Source: Candidatus Kapaibacterium sp. (GTDB lineage: Bacteria > Bacteroidota > Ignavibacteria > Kapaibacteriales > NICIL-2). Taken from it: a DNA stretch of 64,000 bases. Location: NCBI GenBank assembly GCA_026003475.1, contig BPHJ01000001.1, forward strand, positions 186,001 through 250,000, in the 5' to 3' direction. This document shows, in pieces, positions 62,800 through 64,000 of this stretch. The translations under genes and the position numbers were made by a program. The notes under the pieces were generated by a model. It was not told the DNA's origin, searched no databases, and worked only from the letters and a program-made list of their open reading frames with translations. Each line of letters opens with the position of its first letter. Within the stretch, counting starts at the first letter, position 1.

Positions 62800-63129
62800 A
62801 TGGATGTGCAGTTTGTGGCGATCAATTACATCCGGTGCCGGCCTGATTATCGAGCGCGCTTCGAGGAACTGTTCCGTAGCCGCGCCCATGCGATAGATCG
62901 CATGCCCGGATTTGGTGGAATGCGGGTGCTTCGTCCGCAGAAACCCGACGAACCCTACTTGGTTGTCAGTTTCTGGGAGAGCGAAGCAGCATTTCGCGCG
63001 TGGGTTGGCTCGCCTGAGTTTTTGGAGGGGCATCAACGTGGCTTCGATGATCTCCGCCAAGCCCGTGAGCGGGGTGAGGAACCGCCAATGTCGTCGGAGT
63101 TCATCACCTACGACGTCATCACGCAGTAG
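62800..63129 (+). CDS. Antibiotic-biosynthesis-monooxygenase (IsdG/HmoB-like) protein
   Basis: The 109-residue protein has a ferredoxin-like ABM fold: FVAINYIRCRPDYRARFEEL, then MPGFGGMRVLRP and PYLVVSFWESEAAFRAWVGS, with H-x-x-GF near 87. This pattern is close to haem-degrading IsdG/HmoB proteins, which open the haem ring and release iron. Lying directly behind the FecA-like receptor on the same strand, it is probably its functional partner. Other ABM proteins act on polyketides, so the reaction is inferred from context. Confidence 0.8.
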   Translation: MDVQFVAINYIRCRPDYRARFEELFRSRAHAIDRMPGFGGMRVLRPQKPDEPYLVVSFWESEAAFRAWVGSPEFLEGHQRGFDDLRQARERGEEPPMSSEFITYDVITQ

Positions 63130-63139
63130 GCTGCGGTCA

Positions 63140-63640
63140 TCAGGAACGCTCGTGGGTGCCGCGCTGGGGGGACGTCTCTTGCTGGGCGGTACTGGCAGCC
63201 TCGGGAAAGCGGCTGCTAAGCTGTGCCAGCGTCTGCAGCTCGTCGGTGGTGAAATGCTGTGTCATCTGCTCAAGGGCAGAACGCAAGAACGGATCGAGTT
63301 GCTCAATAGCGCTGCGCCCCTGTTGAGTGATGCGGTGAAGTACTACTCGCCGATCGTGGGTTGCATGCTCACGCTCGACGTAGCCAGCAGCAACCAGTCC
63401 ATCAATGGCGCGTGTAACGTCGGCATGCTGCTCGATGAGCTGAGAGACGATCTGCGAACGTGATATCCCCTCTGCCGGTGCACGACCGAGGATGCGGAGG
63501 ATGTTGTACTGCACACCGGTGATGCCGAGCCGGGAACACGCAGCTTCTACGACGTCGTCAATTGCGCGCGCAGCTCGCCGCACGCTCAGGATCGCTTCCA
63601 ATGCAGCCTTCTGCTTCGGAGAGGAATGGGACGTCGGCAT
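63140..63640 (-). CDS. MarR-family transcriptional regulator
   Basis: The 166-residue protein has the MarR winged helix: ITGVQYNILRILGRAPAEGI, recognition helix SQIVSQLIEQHADVTRAIDG, and the wing EREHATHDRRVVLHRIT with its D-x-R. MarR proteins bind palindromic sites as dimers and release them when a phenolic, oxidant or metal ligand binds. It is convergent with the monooxygenase gene with a ten-base gap. Whether it controls the haem operon is unknown. It has no Cys cluster in the linker. Confidence 0.92.
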   Translation of the reverse strand: MPTSHSSPKQKAALEAILSVRRAARAIDDVVEAACSRLGITGVQYNILRILGRAPAEGISRSQIVSQLIEQHADVTRAIDGLVAAGYVEREHATHDRRVVLHRITQQGRSAIEQLDPFLRSALEQMTQHFTTDELQTLAQLSSRFPEAASTAQQETSPQRGTHERS

Positions 63641-63707
63641 AAAGCATGTAAAAACAAATATTGGATTTCCTAATTTCGCACCTACGCTTCACACTCAAAT
63701 ATCGCAA

Positions 63708-64000
63708 ATGACAATAGTGGCTTCTTCGATACTGTGTTTGTTGTTGCTCCTTGTGGTACCGGCTGGCGCTGGGAGTACTGACCATGGCAAGCCCCTTCCG
63801 CCGGAGCGTTTGGATCCGCGCGAGCAGCACTTGCGGAACATTGTCCAACTGACCTTCGGCGGCGAGAATGCCGAGGCATACTTTTCGTTCGACGAGCGGC
63901 AGATCATCTACCAAGCTCATGCCGATAGCGGCTGTGACCAAATCTATGTGATGAACACCGATGGTTCGGGCAAACGCTTGGTGAGCACCGGAAAGGGACG
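63708..64000 (+). CDS. Secreted TolB-like beta-propeller (PD40) protein (partial, 3' end outside window)
   Basis: From the ATG at 63708, 97 codons are visible. A signal peptide (SSILCLLLLLVVPAGAGS) is followed by LRNIVQLTFGGENAEAYFSF, then IIYQAHADSGCDQIYVMNTDG. The last two segments are the start of PD40/TolB-like blades, where a strand ends in QIYVMN-x-DG. The product is probably periplasmic or exported. A TAATTTCG sequence (63671-63678), close to TAnnTTTG, lies upstream. The family cannot be narrowed without the rest. Confidence 0.8.
   Translation, partial: MTIVASSILCLLLLLVVPAGAGSTDHGKPLPPERLDPREQHLRNIVQLTFGGENAEAYFSFDERQIIYQAHADSGCDQIYVMNTDGSGKRLVSTGKG

Overview
The window is gene-dense, chromosomal-looking DNA from a Gram-negative bacterium of the Bacteroidota/Chlorobiota (FCB) group, most plausibly an Ignavibacteria- or Kapabacteria-like lineage. 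That placement is inferred from several signs. Secreted proteins carry type IX secretion (T9SS, Por) C-terminal sorting tails. Many genes are preceded by a TAnnTTTG element, the -7 element of the Bacteroidota housekeeping sigma factor. MurE has a meso-diaminopimelate signature, and TonB-dependent receptors, TatC and LptF indicate an outer membrane. Two flagellins argue against a typical non-flagellated Bacteroidetes. I see no transposase, integrase, prophage, CRISPR array or rRNA.

Layout. 1-7 kb: a cut-off TPR histidine kinase, a DtxR/MntR-type regulator divergent from a TonB receptor with a palindromic operator between them, and a secreted metzincin protease. 7-17.3 kb: acetyl-CoA synthetase, then two large cysteine-rich T9SS-secreted proteins, each closed by a strong terminator. 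17.3-20.1 kb: a compact mercury-resistance operon (ArsR-type regulator, MerT-MerP fusion, MerA) with ATGA overlaps. 20.4-24.4 kb: a decayed T9SS tail, a PNPOx-UbiA fusion gene, and a second secreted protein whose end resembles the decayed copy. 24.4-31.7 kb: glutamate dehydrogenase, HPPD, a glycosyltransferase-like protein, envelope proteins and an MFS exporter.

31.8-43.9 kb is a mostly plus-strand block flanked by two minus-strand flagellin genes, each with a sigma-28-like promoter of identical geometry. The block holds a cyclase, Maf, TauE/SafE, CutA, an exonuclease/GIY-YIG fusion, PurF and two overlapping sensor-kinase genes. 43.9-48.9 kb: a transglutaminase-like secreted protein, then an operon headed by an ECF sigma factor that encodes a sulfite-exporter-like permease, a persulfide-dioxygenase-like protein with rhodanese domains, and a thioredoxin-rhodanese fusion, probably a sulfane-sulfur handling module. 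48.9-51.8 kb: a TrmB-like methyltransferase, infC-rpmI-rplT, an RRM protein, tRNA-Ala(CGC) and rpmG. 51.8-56.8 kb: a minus-strand operon tatC - polyprenyl synthase - Bax-inhibitor-like - TPR protein - lptF. 56.8-64 kb: murE, pstS, a SAM hydrolase, a probable haem receptor with an IsdG-like monooxygenase, a MarR regulator, and the start of a beta-propeller protein.

No single large unknown system is obvious. The most interesting items are the PNPOx-UbiA fusion, the ECF-headed sulfur operon, the cysteine-rich T9SS pair, the metal-type operators in front of both TonB receptors, and the matched sigma-28 promoters.
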